Below are positions 7,156-16,000 of a stretch of DNA of 19,598 nt, piece after piece. The first letter of the stretch is position 1; each line of letters opens with the position of its first letter. The stretch comes from JALONO01 sp038209965. GTDB lineage: Bacteria > Bacteroidota > Bacteroidia > Cytophagales > Thermoflexibacteraceae. Under the pieces are notes generated by a model, which saw nothing but the letters and a program-made list of their open reading frames with translations, was not told the DNA's origin and searched no databases. The stretch is from contig JBBQXF010000092.1 of NCBI GenBank assembly GCA_038209965.1, positions 1 through 19,598 of the forward strand, read 5' to 3'. A program made the position numbers and the translations under genes.

Positions 7156-8412
7156 ATGGATATGCGCAAGATATTTTACGGGTGGTGGGTGCTATCGGCC
7201 GCTTTTTTCTTGTTGACCGTGGTGACCATGGGGGTGAATGCCCTGCCACTGCTCAATACCAAGCTCAAGGATGTTTTTGGGTGGAGCCACTCGGATCTGA
7301 CGGCCGGGCCGTCGCTGCTGTATTTTATTGTGGCCATGGTCTCGCCGGCGGTTGGCTGGTTGGTTGACCGCTTCGGGCCGCGTATTATGATGTTGGTCGG
7401 AGCGGTGCTTACGGCCTTGGCCATGTTGGCCTATACGCGCATCAGCGATCCATTCCACCTCAAACTGGTCTATGGCCTGTGCGCCATCTCCATCACCTCG
7501 GGCGGGGTCATTGCCGGGGCTACATTGCTCTCCCGCTGGTTTATCCATTATCGGGGCCGGGCCATTGGGATTTACTTGGTCGGATCGAGCTTGGGGGGCG
7601 TATTCCTGCCCCAATTGGTAAGCTATCTGGTGGCCACCAGTGGCTGGCAAGCGGCGGCAATGGGCCTATCCGCCTGTGCGGTCGGGCTGGCCATTGTGCC
7701 CCTGCTCTTGATCCGCAACCGGCCCCAAGCCCTGGGCCTCTTGCCCGATGGGGGCGCAACGTTGGCAAGTTCCGGATCCCAAGCCCCGGCCAATCGCAGC
7801 CCGGGCCCTGATTTGCGCTTGATCGATGCCTTGAGCGATCTCAATTTCTACTTGGTCCTTTTTGTCACTGCGGCCGTTTTCTTTTTCATTACGGGCGTGG
7901 TGCAAAACTTCGCCCTGTTCATGAAAGATCTCAATATTGGCATCCAAGAATCGGCCAATGTGTTCAGCTTGTTCTTTCTGTTCAGCATCGGGGGCAAGAT
8001 ACTTTTTGGCTATTTGAGCGATTTGTTCAACAAAAAATACATCCTATTGGCCGCGTGCCTCAACATGGCTTTGGGGGCCTACCTCATGCGGCTTATTCCC
8101 GGCAATGTGGGCGTTTTGCTCTATGCCTTTGCGGTGGTGTATGGCCTGGGCTACAGCGGCGCGTTCACGATGGTGCAACTGATCGTGGCCGAATATTACA
8201 GCGGCAAATCATTTGGCAAAATCATCGGCCTTGTCACTACGGTCGACACGCTGGCCGGGAGTTATGGCATCAGCCAACTGGCCGCCTTGCGCGAACAGCA
8301 CGGCAACTACCTCCAGGGCATCGACCTGATGCTGGGCATTAGCTTGGCCGCCGTGGTGTGCACGCTACTGATCCGCCGGCCAAGCCGACCAGTGGGAGCG
8401 ACCGGCGGCTAA
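7156..8412 (+). CDS. MFS transporter (OFA/monocarboxylate-like)
   Basis: A 418-residue membrane protein with about twelve hydrophobic spans in two halves and a central loop around residues 190-225. The major facilitator motif A is visible as GWLVDRFGPR at 67-76, and its counterpart in the second half as KILFGYLSDLFNKK. The N-terminus FYGWWVLSAAFFLL and the GWSHSDL and SRWFIHYRGRAIGI segments resemble the oxalate/formate antiporter and monocarboxylate transporter branch, so the substrate may be a small organic anion; this is family-level inference. The ATG at 7156 lies 3 bases after the cyclophilin stop, indicating an operon; a second ATG at 7162 is an alternative. It converges with the helicase gene over a 52-base gap that lacks a clear terminator. 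Confidence 0.88.
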   Translation: MDMRKIFYGWWVLSAAFFLLTVVTMGVNALPLLNTKLKDVFGWSHSDLTAGPSLLYFIVAMVSPAVGWLVDRFGPRIMMLVGAVLTALAMLAYTRISDPFHLKLVYGLCAISITSGGVIAGATLLSRWFIHYRGRAIGIYLVGSSLGGVFLPQLVSYLVATSGWQAAAMGLSACAVGLAIVPLLLIRNRPQALGLLPDGGATLASSGSQAPANRSPGPDLRLIDALSDLNFYLVLFVTAAVFFFITGVVQNFALFMKDLNIGIQESANVFSLFFLFSIGGKILFGYLSDLFNKKYILLAACLNMALGAYLMRLIPGNVGVLLYAFAVVYGLGYSGAFTMVQLIVAEYYSGKSFGKIIGLVTTVDTLAGSYGISQLAALREQHGNYLQGIDLMLGISLAAVVCTLLIRRPSRPVGATGG

Positions 8413-8464
8413 ATGGCCATCCGGCAGGCAATCGTTCGGGCGGTTGATCAACGGAAACTACACG

Positions 8465-11140
8465 TTATTTGGGCAATTTAAATTTCAGGGTCACTTCCCC
8501 AGTTTCCTGGTTGACTTCCACTTTTTGATCTTGGGCGGACAGTTCTTTTCCCGTCATCATCTTGAACAGGCCAGCGATAAAGCCCAGCCCGTTGTTCATC
8601 ACTAGTTCCATTTCGGCCATTTGGGGAGCTGCTTGGACGGAGGTGGGCCGCGCAGGGGCATCAGTTGGCTCAGTGCCCAAATCCATAAAGGAATCCGCTG
8701 CTGGTTTGGATTCCGGTTCGGTGGCCGTTTCAGTCGGCAACTGGGCCGCAAGGTCTTCGGTCGGATCGTCGCTCCACATTGGGACAAATCCATCGGCTGG
8801 GCTTTCGGGCAAGGCTTCATCCAGCAGTTCGCCCATGACGCTCTGCAATTGTTGCAAAAACTGGGCGCGACCCTCGGCCGAAAAGTCAACGTGATCGGTG
8901 GCGCTGCCTTCGCTCAATACACCATCAAACATGGCTTGCTTGAGGGCCAGCCCGGTGTTGATCCGCTCCTCGATGGAGTTGCGGGTGATCAGGTTGATCA
9001 CAGTCAAGTGGTTGGACTGCTGCCCAATGCGGTCGATCCGCCCAATGCGCTGGTTCTTCTTGGCGGGGTTCCAGGGCAGTTCAAAATTGATGACGGTATC
9101 GGCCACTTGCAAGTTTAAGCCGCTCCCGCCCGCTTCGGTGGACAAAAATACCTTGCAGGCCGGATTTTGTTCAAATTCTTGGATAATCGCATCGCGGTTT
9201 TTGACCGCCACCTTGCTGCTCAGTTCCACAAAACCGATGTTGTGGTCGCGGAGCAATTTGCCAATAACGGCGTTCATGCGGATCCACTCAGAAAAAATGA
9301 TGATTTTTCGCGCTGTGTTGGGCAAGTCCAACTGCTCCAGCAAGATGTGGTTCAACTCGTGGATTTTGGGCGAAATGTTGGTTTCGGGGTCGATCAAGTG
9401 GGTGGAATCGCATACCATCCGCATTTTGGACAAAAGCAACATCAGCTTTTGCATATCAAAAGCGGTAATAAATTTTTTGGCCAAAATGCCGGCAATGCCC
9501 CGGGCAAAATCAGCGTGGTACATTTGCTGCTGGGGGTGCATTTCCACCGGGATATTGAGCTCGGTGATCTGGGGCAACTGCTGCACCACTTCGCGTTTCT
9601 CGCGGCGGATCAAGAGGGGGCGCAGCCGCTCGTGCAAACCGTTGAGGTTATAATAGCCCATGATTTTATTGGGCTGCTTTTCGTCAAAAAAACAATGTTG
9701 GTACGAAAATTCCCACAAGGGCGAAAGAAAATAGGGATCAATAAAATCTACTATCGAGTACAGATCAGTCAAGCGGTTTTCAATGGGCGTGCCCGTGATC
9801 ACCAAGGCGTGCTTGCGCTGGATTGACTTGATGGCCAAGGCGGTGAGGGTGGTGAAATTTTTGATGCGCTGGGCTTCATCGGCGATCAAAAAATCGGGTG
9901 GGGTGCGGTTGATCAGGGCCACATCGCGCAGCATTGTTTCGTAATTGACAATCAAAAAATAACTGGTGGCGGTGGTATATTGCTTTTCCCGTTCTTTTTG
10001 CGACCCCTCAATCACGGTGGCCGTTTCGTGCGAGAACTTTTCAATTTCCCGCTTCCATTGGTCTTTGAGCGAGGCGGGGCAAATGACCAAGGTCCGGTGG
10101 AAGCCAAACAGGTTTTTCTTCATCACTGCGGTACCGATGGCCTGGAGGGTCTTGCCCAGGCCCATTTCGTCGCCGATGATGCTGGCCTCCCGGAAAGTGG
10201 CAAATTGGATGCCCTCCCGCTGATAGGTGAACGGGGGGACTTTGAGGAGCCCAAAATCCAACGGCTGTTTATCGCGCATCCGCGCCAGCTCGCGGCGGTT
10301 GAATGCCCGCTCCACTTTGTTCATCACCTCAGGGCGCACCAATATCTGCTTGTGGGTGGCCGCTTCGCGCAGAAAGTCGACAAAGTCATAGATCCGTTCT
10401 TTGGGGAACACCCGGTCGGCGTTGAAATACTGATCCAGTAAGCCTTGAATCTCGGGACTGGTGCCGCTCGGGCAATGGACGGTAATTTTGTAACCGTTCA
10501 TCGGATCGGTATAAACCTCGACGAAAGGATACTCATCTTGACAACTACTTTTAGCTATTTTTTTGACCTGTGGGTGTTGGAAAGCAAACATCAGGTGCTT
10601 GCAAGTCCCCAATTTGCTGGTTTGGAAATCGGGGCAGGAACAGTAGCCCGTCTGCCGTTTGAAATCGCGAAACGTCAATTTGTACGATTTGCCCACCTCG
10701 TTGACCAGTTTGTGCTCGCCGTGGACATTGCCCGCAAACTCCAACCGGTACTTGGCCTCGCCCGCCTTTTCGCGGCGTTCGGCCAGCACCCGCTTGATCA
10801 TGCCCTCGCGGGTGTATTTTTTACCGGATGCTGGCCGTTTGTCATTCACCCGGTTCAGTTCCTCGACCAGTTGCATCAGGCAGGCCACCGAGGGCGAATC
10901 CCAAGACTGTGATTTGTTGCTGGCAGTTTTATCAACCCGATCCTCGACTTCGTTCAGCAGGATCTTGACCAAAATGTCGGAAAAGTCATCGTTTACCACA
11001 AACTCAAACGCATTTTTGGATTGGGACAACAAGCGAACCATCCCGTTCACAAACAAGGCGTGGCCCTGCCGGAACACGAGGTCGGACACTTTGCCGTTTT
11101 GGCGGAGCTTCTGCAGGTGTTTTTTGACAAGTGCGATCAT
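8465..11140 (-). CDS. SNF2-family DNA helicase/ATPase with SWIM zinc finger
   Basis: 891 residues from the ATG at 11140. The N-terminal third carries a SWIM zinc-binding motif, CSCPDF...GTCKH (about 167-182). The SNF2 motor follows: Q-motif area FTYQREGIQFA, Walker A DEMGLGKT at 324-331, DEAQ at 421-424, motif III ITGTPIENRLTDLYS, and the C-terminal RecA half with STEAGGSGLNL and QRIGRIDRIGQQ. After the motor comes an acidic, T/P/E-rich linker and a short conserved-looking tail (FIAGLFKMMTGKELSAQDQK). Such proteins are double-stranded DNA translocases that remodel protein-DNA complexes; the target is unknown. The frame extends 18 codons further to a TTG at 11194, but a -7 element at 11196-11203 would put the transcription start inside or after that codon, so the ATG is chosen. 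Confidence 0.93.
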   Translation of the reverse strand: MIALVKKHLQKLRQNGKVSDLVFRQGHALFVNGMVRLLSQSKNAFEFVVNDDFSDILVKILLNEVEDRVDKTASNKSQSWDSPSVACLMQLVEELNRVNDKRPASGKKYTREGMIKRVLAERREKAGEAKYRLEFAGNVHGEHKLVNEVGKSYKLTFRDFKRQTGYCSCPDFQTSKLGTCKHLMFAFQHPQVKKIAKSSCQDEYPFVEVYTDPMNGYKITVHCPSGTSPEIQGLLDQYFNADRVFPKERIYDFVDFLREAATHKQILVRPEVMNKVERAFNRRELARMRDKQPLDFGLLKVPPFTYQREGIQFATFREASIIGDEMGLGKTLQAIGTAVMKKNLFGFHRTLVICPASLKDQWKREIEKFSHETATVIEGSQKEREKQYTTATSYFLIVNYETMLRDVALINRTPPDFLIADEAQRIKNFTTLTALAIKSIQRKHALVITGTPIENRLTDLYSIVDFIDPYFLSPLWEFSYQHCFFDEKQPNKIMGYYNLNGLHERLRPLLIRREKREVVQQLPQITELNIPVEMHPQQQMYHADFARGIAGILAKKFITAFDMQKLMLLLSKMRMVCDSTHLIDPETNISPKIHELNHILLEQLDLPNTARKIIIFSEWIRMNAVIGKLLRDHNIGFVELSSKVAVKNRDAIIQEFEQNPACKVFLSTEAGGSGLNLQVADTVINFELPWNPAKKNQRIGRIDRIGQQSNHLTVINLITRNSIEERINTGLALKQAMFDGVLSEGSATDHVDFSAEGRAQFLQQLQSVMGELLDEALPESPADGFVPMWSDDPTEDLAAQLPTETATEPESKPAADSFMDLGTEPTDAPARPTSVQAAPQMAEMELVMNNGLGFIAGLFKMMTGKELSAQDQKVEVNQETGEVTLKFKLPK

Positions 11141-11195
11141 GTGGAATGGATAATGACAAATAAAATAGTTTGTCCAGTTGGTAAACTTGGGCAAA

Positions 11196-11203
11196 CAAAT
11201 ATA
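11196..11203 (-). promoter_or_regulatory. -7 element of the SNF2 helicase promoter
   Basis: The minus strand reads TATATTTG, a perfect TAnnTTTG, 55 bases before the ATG at 11140. The expected transcription start near 11190 gives a leader of about 50 bases. No good -33 TTTG is visible at 19-21 bases; a T6 run lies at about 12 bases instead. Confidence 0.45.
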
Positions 11204-11283
11204 TCCATTAAACTTAAAAAAGGCCGCTATTCAATTTTTTGTTTGCTAAAAATGATTGTCAATCAACTACTTGAATTCCGAAC

Positions 11284-11307
11284 AAAAAAAAGCGCCGTGC
11301 AAGGGGC
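11284..11307 (-). terminator. Weak terminator-like element after the esterase gene
   Basis: Nine bases after the esterase stop, the minus strand has a G+C-rich segment that can form only a short GCC/GGC stem, followed by eight T. The T tract is good but the stem is weak. Confidence 0.25.
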
Positions 11308-11315
11308 AATCTCAA

Positions 11316-12149
11316 TCAACTTACTCCCACGATCGTCGCTTGGGCTTGGGCTTTCAACTGATCCTGAAGGGCTTTGTCAAACAGGGCCTGATAGACAAAG
11401 GCAAACTCGCGGCCCCAAAAAATTTCATTGTGCTTGCCTCGTTCGCGGGCCACGGCCGTGATCTCGCTGGGCGGGTAGCCGGCCCGCTGCAAAGACTCAT
11501 AAAGGTGGATCATGTTGCGCTGCATGTAAACGCTCTCGGTGCGGCTGCCCACCATGCACACGTGCATGGGGCCGGGCTTGGGCTGCTGGGCCACCCAGTC
11601 ATATAATTGGGGATTGAACCAGAAAGCGGGGGAAAAGGCCCCGATCTTGGCGAACTTATCGGCGTGCTTGATGCCCGCATACAGGGCGATCAGTCCCCCC
11701 ATAGAGCTGCCCAAGAGGGCACTGAACGCCCGGCCCGGCAGGGTACGGAAATGGGCATCAGTGAATGGCTTGAGGGTATTGGCCAGAAAGTCAGCATATT
11801 GGCCGCCTTCGCCGCCGCCCATGCGCGTCCGTGCCCACGGGGCATATTCGTTGATGCGGTGCTCGGCCCCATTGTCAATGCCCACCACGATCGCGCCGTA
11901 GTCGCCCTTGCGGTGCAGGCGGTTGAGCGTTTTGTCAACCCGCCACTCGCCCGAGTGCGCTATGTGTGCATCGAACAGGTTTTGGCCGTCTTGCATATAA
12001 ATGACGGGATACCGCTTGTCGACCAGGTCATAATCGGGGGGCAGATAGACCCAAATCCGGCGGTGGCGGTTCAATTGGGGAATGAAAAAATCATGGCTCA
12101 GCAGGAAGACATTGGGCGAAGCTGTGCCGGAAGAATGTGCGTGATACAT
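11316..12149 (-). CDS. Putative esterase, alpha/beta hydrolase (esterase D / Fes family)
   Basis: 277 residues from the ATG at 12149. It fits the putative esterase family that includes enterochelin esterase and S-formylglutathione hydrolase: RRIWVYLPPDY, YPVIYMQDGQNLFD, the nucleophile elbow GSSMGG (Ser149), and the C-terminal RGKHNEIFWGREF with the probable catalytic His240. The catalytic acid is probably in the GSRTES segment. No signal peptide is evident, so it is likely cytoplasmic. The substrate cannot be told. The frame continues 11 codons upstream to a GTG at 12182, but the ATG is preferred. It lies 175 bases upstream of the helicase gene on the same strand, and the helicase has its own promoter, so co-transcription is not required. 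Confidence 0.85.
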   Translation of the reverse strand: MYHAHSSGTASPNVFLLSHDFFIPQLNRHRRIWVYLPPDYDLVDKRYPVIYMQDGQNLFDAHIAHSGEWRVDKTLNRLHRKGDYGAIVVGIDNGAEHRINEYAPWARTRMGGGEGGQYADFLANTLKPFTDAHFRTLPGRAFSALLGSSMGGLIALYAGIKHADKFAKIGAFSPAFWFNPQLYDWVAQQPKPGPMHVCMVGSRTESVYMQRNMIHLYESLQRAGYPPSEITAVARERGKHNEIFWGREFAFVYQALFDKALQDQLKAQAQATIVGVS

Positions 12150-12375
12150 CCAAAAGAGGATTGGTTGAACCTTCCCAACCACTCTGCTCGGGGGTTTAGT
12201 TCCCCGCCCAAGGTTGTGTTTTGGTTAAATCGCCGCCCGTTTGGCAGCCCAACGCCTTGCCCAATTGGAAAAAAGGGGGGAACTTACCCATGGTTTAAAC
12301 CTATACTGGCATGGTAAATTGTCGCGTGCCCGCGCATTTTTGGATCAATCGCCTTTTGGTTCTTGAATTTTTGTC

Positions 12376-12554
12376 CCCACCATTGAAACGGTGGGCTGGT
12401 GGTTGATCCACGGTTCATCTGTGTGTCGTCCGAGGGACTCGTAAAGTAGCGCAAGGCGCTAATAAGTACATTCGCCTTCAGGCGAATTTTAGTTTTTCGC
12501 TTACCCACTATCGCCTGAAGGCGATGGTACAAAAATCTGGGGCGCAGCCCCGGA
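12376..12554. repeat. Cluster of six short palindromic (REP-like) hairpins
   Basis: Six separate inverted repeats follow one another: 12376-12395 (CCCACC/GGTGGG, 8-base loop), 12428-12438 (GTCC/GGAC, loop GAG), 12448-12460 (AGCGC/GCGCT, loop AAG), 12471-12486 (TTCGCC/GGCGAA, loop TTCA), 12510-12525 (ATCGCC/GGCGAT, loop TGAA) and 12536-12554 (GGGGC/GCCCC core, loop GCA, extendable by three pairs). The fourth and fifth share the core TCGCC-N4-GGCGA and are inverted with respect to each other (loops TTCA and TGAA are complementary), so the pair also forms a larger inverted repeat. This resembles REP/BIME clusters that are moved by RAYT-type transposases, but no such transposase lies in the window. 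Confidence 0.7.
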
Positions 12555-12707
12555 TTTGCCTACTTCCTGCGCGGCTTTTTCTTTTTTGCTCACCAGAAAG
12601 CCCGAAATAAACTCCCGCCTAAGCTGGTTTATTTGGGGGGATTTGACTTGATAGCTGTCTATTTTATCAAAGAATTGCGGGATTGCGTTTTCATTGATAC
12701 ACATCAT
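12501..12707 (-). CDS. Small ORF resembling an effector-associated adaptor module, possibly a gene remnant
   Basis: From the ATG at 12707 the ORF gives 68 residues; a TTG at 12740 would add 11 (MQIGRTQAEEL). The first 40 residues are helical with the pattern QFFDKID...INQLRRE. The C-terminal module of the CHAT protein at 1161-2153 has IFEELD...FNQLRKE with similar spacing (9 versus 12 residues between D and NQLR), so both may be the same kind of adaptor domain. The last 20 or so residues (GAAPQIFVPSPSGDSG) are encoded by the hairpin cluster, so the ORF probably reads out of a truncated gene into repeat DNA. A -7-like TATTTTTG lies at 12766-12773. It could be a stand-alone adaptor, a remnant, or a chance ORF. 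Confidence 0.35.
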   Translation of the reverse strand: MMCINENAIPQFFDKIDSYQVKSPQINQLRREFISGFLVSKKEKAAQEVGKSGAAPQIFVPSPSGDSG

Positions 12708-12765
12708 CAGCTCTTCGGCTTGGGTTCTGCCAATTTGCAAGGGTTCACCTATTTTAGATTTTTAA

Positions 12766-12773
12766 CAAAAATA
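12766..12773 (-). promoter_or_regulatory. Candidate -7 element for the small adaptor-like ORF
   Basis: The minus strand reads TATTTTTG, matching TAnnTTTG, 59 bases before the ATG at 12707. It sits in an A+T-rich patch where chance matches are likely, and no -33 element was found. Confidence 0.2.
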
Positions 12774-13070
12774 AAATTTAAATTTGAAACACCAAGGCGC
12801 AGCCGGCAAAAGTTGACATTATGGCACCCCGGGTGCAAGTAATAAATCCAACTTGTTCCTTTGGGCTCCGGTCAATGGCATAAAAAAAGGAACGCGACCA
12901 TTTGCGGCGGCAAGGGCACAGCAACCCCCCATCCGATTCGCCGAAAGCCCCTAGCGGTCTGGGTTGACGGGGCCGGGGCCAGAAAAAAGCCAAGTCAATC
13001 GGAGGCATTGTGGATCAGATCTCGAAATGTATGGTTTAATTGCAGATTCAAGAACCTAAATCCAATAGAA

Positions 13071-16000
13071 ATGAAATCACCCACCTGGCTTACCGTGTTT
13101 TGTTGCTTTGGCCCGCTGTTGTTTTCGTGCAATGACCACGGAAAAGCGGTTAAAAAAACGACCGACGAAAAAGTAACCTACCCCAAAAAAGTAGTTGAGT
13201 TAAACGCCCAAGCAGCGGCAGCCCTCGCGGGCAAAATCAAACAGGAGATGAATGTAGTCCTTGTCGATGGCTTGGAACTATCGCTCTGGGCTTCGGACAC
13301 GCTGGTGCAAGACCCCGTTGCGATCAGCATTGACCCCGGTGGCCGGGTCTATTACACCCGGGCAAACCGACAAAACAATTCCGAATTTGACATTCGGGGC
13401 CACAGCAACTGGATCACGGCTTCGGTGTCTTTCCAAACGGTGGAAGACCGCCGCAAATTTCTCCGGGAAACCTTTTCGGCAGACAGCGAAGAAAGCAAAA
13501 GGGTGCTGAAAGATTTAAACAATGACGGCGTGCGGGATTGGCGGGATCTGACCGTGGAAAAAGAGCAAGTCTGGTTTATTGAGGACAAATCGGGCGATGG
13601 CATTGCCGACCGCACCCAATTGTACTTGGAAGATTTCAATGAAGAAATTACCGACGTTGCCAACGGGGTCGAGGTGCACGATGGCGAAGTGTTTATTTCG
13701 GCAGGCCCCGATCTGTGGCGCACCAAGGATACGGACAAAGATGGCATTGCCGATACCAAGAAATCCATCAGTCATGGCTATGCAATACACATTGGCTTTA
13801 GCGGGCACGGGATGTCGGGCGCTACCGTCGGCCCCGACGGCCGGTTGTGGTGGGGTATTGGCGATATCGGGATGAACGTGGTGGATCAAGAAGGCAAAAA
13901 GTGGGAACATCCCAATGAGGGCGTCATCGTCCGCTCAGAGCTCGATGGCAGCAATTTTGAGGTTTTTGCTTCGGGCTTGCGCAACACCCACGAATTTGTC
14001 TTTGATCAATACGGCAACTTGATCACCGAAGACAATGATGGCGACCACCCGGGCGAAAGAGAGCGATTGGTGCACTTGATCAGTGGCTCGGAAAGTGGCT
14101 GGCGCACCAACTGGCAATATGGCAAATATACTGACCAAGACAACAATACTTACAAGGTTTGGATGGATGAAAAACTGCACATCCCTTACTGGGCAGGCCA
14201 AGCCGCCTATATTCTGCCACCCATCACCAACTACGTGAACGGCCCAACGGGCATGGCCTACAATCCCGGCACTGCCTTGGGCGAAAAATGGTACAACCAC
14301 TTTTTTGTGGCGGAGTTCAGGGGTTCGCCCGCCAATTCGCCCGTTCACGCTTTTACCTTGAAACCCAAAGGCGCCTCGTTTGAACTGGACAAAACCGAAG
14401 AAGTGGTAAAAGGCTTATTGCCAACGGGCATGGATTTCGGGCCCGATGGCTCCTTGTATTTTTCTGATTGGGTTGATGGCTGGGGTACTAAAAATAAAGG
14501 AAGAATTTGGAAATTAGATGTTCCGGGCGAAGCCAATTCAGCGATACGCCAAGAAACGAAAAAATTGATAGCGGCTGACTTTGGCAAGAATACCGAAGCC
14601 GAACTAAGTAAATTATTGCAACACCAAGATTTGCGGATAAGAAAAAAAGCCCAGTTTGAGTTGGTAAAACGGGACGACAAAGGCTTTGGCGTATTAGTGG
14701 CGGCTACCGAACAAAAGGCGCATCAACTGGCCCGCATTCATGGCATTTGGGGCATTGGCCAGTTGGCCCGACAAAAAGCAAGTTATGCCAAATCACTGAC
14801 CGCTTTTTTGAAAGACGCTGATGCCGAGATTGTGGCCCAAACGGTCAAAACCTTGGGGGATGTGCGTTACGAAGGGATTGGCAAAGACTTGATTGCCCTG
14901 CTCAAACATGACTCGCCACGGGTAAAACTGTATGCGGTGGAGGCATTGGGCAGAACGAAAGAGGCGAGCAGTATTCAGGCAAGCGTGGAGATGCTGGTCG
15001 CGAATGAAGCAGATCATTTGTTGCGGCACGCCGTCGCCATTGCCTTGGGTAGAATCGGGCAAGCTGAACCGTTGGTCGCTTTGACCAATCACCCCGCCCC
15101 ATCGGTCAGGCTGGCGGCGGTGGTCGCCCTCCGCCGGATGAAAATCCCCCAAGTAGCCAAATTCCTGCAAGACAAAGACGAATTGGTAGTGGCCGAAGCG
15201 GCAAGGGCAATCAATGACGACACCTCAATCGAGGGAGCTTTGCCCGATCTGGCCAATACCTTGAAAGCAAGCCGTTTCACCAATGAAGTATGGTTGCGGC
15301 GAGCCATCAACGCAAATCTACGGGTTGGCAAAGCCGAAAATATCAAAATCTTGGCCGGCTATGCCAATAACAAAGCGAATCCGGTCAACATGCGCGCCGA
15401 GGCATTGGATGCGCTGAGCACTTGGGCAAAACCCTCTGTTTTTGATCGGGTAGATGGACGATACCGGGGAGCCATTACCCGAGAGGGAACGCAGGCCCAG
15501 CTAGCGGTTCAGAACATCTTACAAAGTCTCTTGGATGAAAAAGAAGAGGTCATGCAGCTGGCAGCTACCAAAGCCGCCGGAAGACTGAAAATCAAGCAAG
15601 TAGAAAAAACGCTGCTGGCCTTTGTCAAAATGAATCCTTCGGAAAAAGTCAAGCGGATAGCCTTAGAAACCCTTTTCTCGGTAAATTCGGGCTTGTTGAA
15701 CGAAGCCTTGGAAGTTGCACTGGTAGACAAAAACAAAGAAGTGCGCGCCACAGCGTTGGAAGTCCTACCCAAATCTGGGCTGAAAGAGGAAGATGCCGTG
15801 AAACTGCTCCAAAAAGTGTATAAAAGTGGGACTGACCTAGAAAAGCAAACCGCCCTTGCTTCGTTGGGCAGTTTCAAAGGCGAGAGTGCCGTAAAAGCGT
15901 TGGAAGGTCCCCTGATCGAACTGATGGCGGGCAAGCTGAGCCCGGCGGTCCAATTAGATGTGATCGAGGCGGTGGAAAACCAAAAAGCCAACAAGTTGCT

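Larger units (their letters stand above)
12150..13070. other. Hairpin-rich intergenic region between esterase and heme lipoprotein
   Basis: About 920 bases with no full-length gene. It contains a dense cluster of short hairpins (12376-12554), a small minus-strand ORF (12501-12707), and an A+T-rich patch (12751-12790) with promoter-like elements on both strands: TATTTTTG on the minus strand at 12766-12773 and TAAATTTG on the plus strand at 12779-12786. The stretch 12830-13070 holds the 5' leader of the heme lipoprotein; the open frame extends through it from a TTG at 12861 but the encoded sequence is basic, low in character and lies ahead of a proper lipoprotein signal. Confidence 0.6.

Noticed and set aside
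9167..9826. Plus-strand open frame opposite the SNF2 gene
   Set aside because: Shadow of the helicase motor coding region; no recognisable domain.
11141..11194. TTG start of the SNF2 gene at 11194
   Set aside because: A perfect -7 element at 11196-11203 places the transcription start at or after this codon.
12284..12532. Minus-strand ORF of 82 codons across the hairpin cluster
   Set aside because: Most of it is encoded by the palindromic repeats (SPSDDTQMNRGS...), the kind of translation that repeat DNA gives; no protein character.
12861..13070. N-terminal extension of the heme lipoprotein from a TTG
   Set aside because: It would bury the lipoprotein signal peptide 70 residues inside the protein; the ATG at 13071 gives a proper lipobox.
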